Of a stretch of 64,000 bases of DNA, positions 62,979-64,000 are shown in pieces (the first letter of the stretch is position 1; every line of letters begins with the position of its first letter). Origin of the DNA: Paenibacillus sp. JQZ6Y-1 (lineage in GTDB: Bacteria > Bacillota > Bacilli > Paenibacillales > Paenibacillaceae); contig NZ_JBFDUZ010000003.1 in the NCBI RefSeq assembly GCF_040719145.1, positions 186,001-250,000 on the forward strand, read 5' to 3'. Made by a program: the position numbers and the translations under genes. Under the pieces are notes generated by a model. The model had not been told where the DNA came from and did no database searches. It saw only the letters and a list, made by a program, of their open reading frames with translations.

Positions 62979-64000
62979 ATGAATTGGGTGAAAAAAGGAA
63001 TCGTTGCTGCTATAGCGGCGGCACTGGGAGCTAGTAGCTTTGCATATCCAGCAGTGGCTGCAGATGATGCAGCTAAGGTTCACATTACCGGACAAGCGCA
63101 TGTAGGCGATGCAGGAACGATGGTAACATCGTTCGATATTGAGGTAAGTGATCCTGCGCACTATAGGGATCTGACAGCAGGCGATTTTGATATCACAGGC
63201 AATTATGATGGCTATCCACTCAACGTGAAGGGTGAAGTCGTACAGAACAACTATGCCGATGATGAATTAAACGTATCCATGCAGGGACAGTTGATCCACC
63301 TGAATTTTAGACCGTTTCTCTATAAAGGCGGCTCCATCGAAAAGTTTGCTGTGAAAAATAGTCGATTCCCAGAGTTGTCCTTTACAGCGGATGACGTGAG
63401 CCAGCTTTCGATTCAAACGGTAGATGATTTTAAACCAGGTGTGATCACCTCTAGTGATGGTGAATCATTACCGTATCGCTTGAAGCTTAGCTCCTCTGCT
63501 GGTCCTCGTCCACTCGTCGTATGGCTTCATGGAGGTGGCGAAGTAGGCACAGACAATATAAAGCAGTTGACCGAGAACCGTGGCTCGACCACTTGGACAG
63601 AGTCTGGCAAGGATACTTCTGTGCTAGCGGTACATTATCCACAAAACTATGACTGGGCCATCTATGATAAGCCAGATCAACTAGCCAAAATGCAGCAGTA
63701 TTTTACGATGCAGCAGCAATTCATCCAGCAGCTCATAGCTGACGGCAAAGTCGATCCGAATCGCATCTATGTAGCTGGCGTGTCCAGCGGTGGCGGCGGT
63801 GCCTTCCGCTTTCTGATGCAATACCCTGATTTGTTCGCTGGCGCAATCGTGATCGCCGCTAAAGATACCATTGCTGATTATAAAGGCTCAGTGGATGCCT
63901 TCAAAACTGCGCTGAAATCACTTGTACATACGCCAATCTGGATCGTGCATGCCGAAAATGATCCGATCACTGATAGTCGTACAAGCAAGCTGGCATATCA
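62979..64000 (+). CDS. secreted alpha/beta-hydrolase (esterase-like), C-terminal end cut by window
   Basis: The frame is open to the window edge. The start ATG 62979 follows AGGGAGG. The signal peptide runs to about residue 28 (MNWVKKGIVAAIAAALGASS, ending AVAA). A beta-rich N-terminal region to about 135 precedes a hydrolase domain: LVVWLHGGGEVG (oxyanion loop), VAGVSSGGGGAF (GxSxG nucleophile, Ser near 269) and WIVHAENDPIT, with the likely acid Asp near the end of the window. The catalytic His is outside the window. Feruloyl-esterase or PHB-depolymerase-like enzymes share this form; the substrate is unknown. Confidence 0.9.
   Translation, partial: MNWVKKGIVAAIAAALGASSFAYPAVAADDAAKVHITGQAHVGDAGTMVTSFDIEVSDPAHYRDLTAGDFDITGNYDGYPLNVKGEVVQNNYADDELNVSMQGQLIHLNFRPFLYKGGSIEKFAVKNSRFPELSFTADDVSQLSIQTVDDFKPGVITSSDGESLPYRLKLSSSAGPRPLVVWLHGGGEVGTDNIKQLTENRGSTTWTESGKDTSVLAVHYPQNYDWAIYDKPDQLAKMQQYFTMQQQFIQQLIADGKVDPNRIYVAGVSSGGGGAFRFLMQYPDLFAGAIVIAAKDTIADYKGSVDAFKTALKSLVHTPIWIVHAENDPITDSRTSKLAY

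Overview
The window looks like chromosomal DNA of a Gram-positive, spore-former-type Bacillota, most like Paenibacillus. This rests on gene content and signals, not on a database search: DnaB/DnaI primosome genes, coproheme decarboxylase HemQ, futalosine-pathway MqnE, YumC/YutI/YuzB/YutJ-type genes, an S-box riboswitch before metNIQ, a T-box before trpS, strong AGGAGG ribosome sites, and Fur-, Rex- and MntR-like operators. No rRNA, tRNA, CRISPR, transposase or prophage gene was seen.

Layout. 0-15 kb: sdhC-sdhA (left edge, sdhA cut), a divergent LysR regulator, a CPBP-family membrane protease, uvrC with a large acidic insertion, trxA, dnaI and dnaB (separated by a long palindromic repeat), hemQ and a chemoreceptor. 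15-18 kb: ndh with a coupled small gene, divergent from yumC, with Rex-like and Fur-like sites between them. 18.6-25.6 kb: small membrane proteins, a TraX-like protein, then the most unusual region. It holds four paralogous exported proteins (three with signal peptides, one lipoprotein) with a DUF5666-like beta domain, three of them with Pro/Gly-rich loops inserted in it. Each has a near-identical promoter with 11-bp-spaced GTTCAY repeats 10 bp upstream of the -10. Two related small genes and a metallophosphatase lie around them. 25.8-31.7 kb: ErpA/IscA-type and NifU-type Fe-S proteins, mqnE, a YutJ-type oxidoreductase, YuzB, an SDR and YbaK.

31.8-44.8 kb: metNIQ with SAM riboswitch, ctaA, a thioredoxin-like gene with a 32-bp 3' duplication, a YtgP/SpoVB flippase, DUF456, a HAD phosphatase, a repeat-rich 0.9-kb gap, and a Mn/Zn ABC operon. 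45-54.7 kb: two tandem class B PBPs, a membrane transglutaminase, a small membrane protein, a Toprim protein, ctaB and a YfhP-like protein. 55-64 kb: a Fur-boxed siderophore uptake operon lacking its ATPase, a small membrane protein, trpS with T-box, an aldose epimerase, an unrecognised gene and a secreted esterase cut by the right edge.

Themes are respiration and heme (sdh, hemQ, ndh, ctaA, ctaB, mqnE), metal homeostasis (Fe, Mn, Fe-S), cell envelope, and the new exported-protein family. A long interspersed inverted repeat occurs three times (about 9.3, 40.1 and 54.7 kb).
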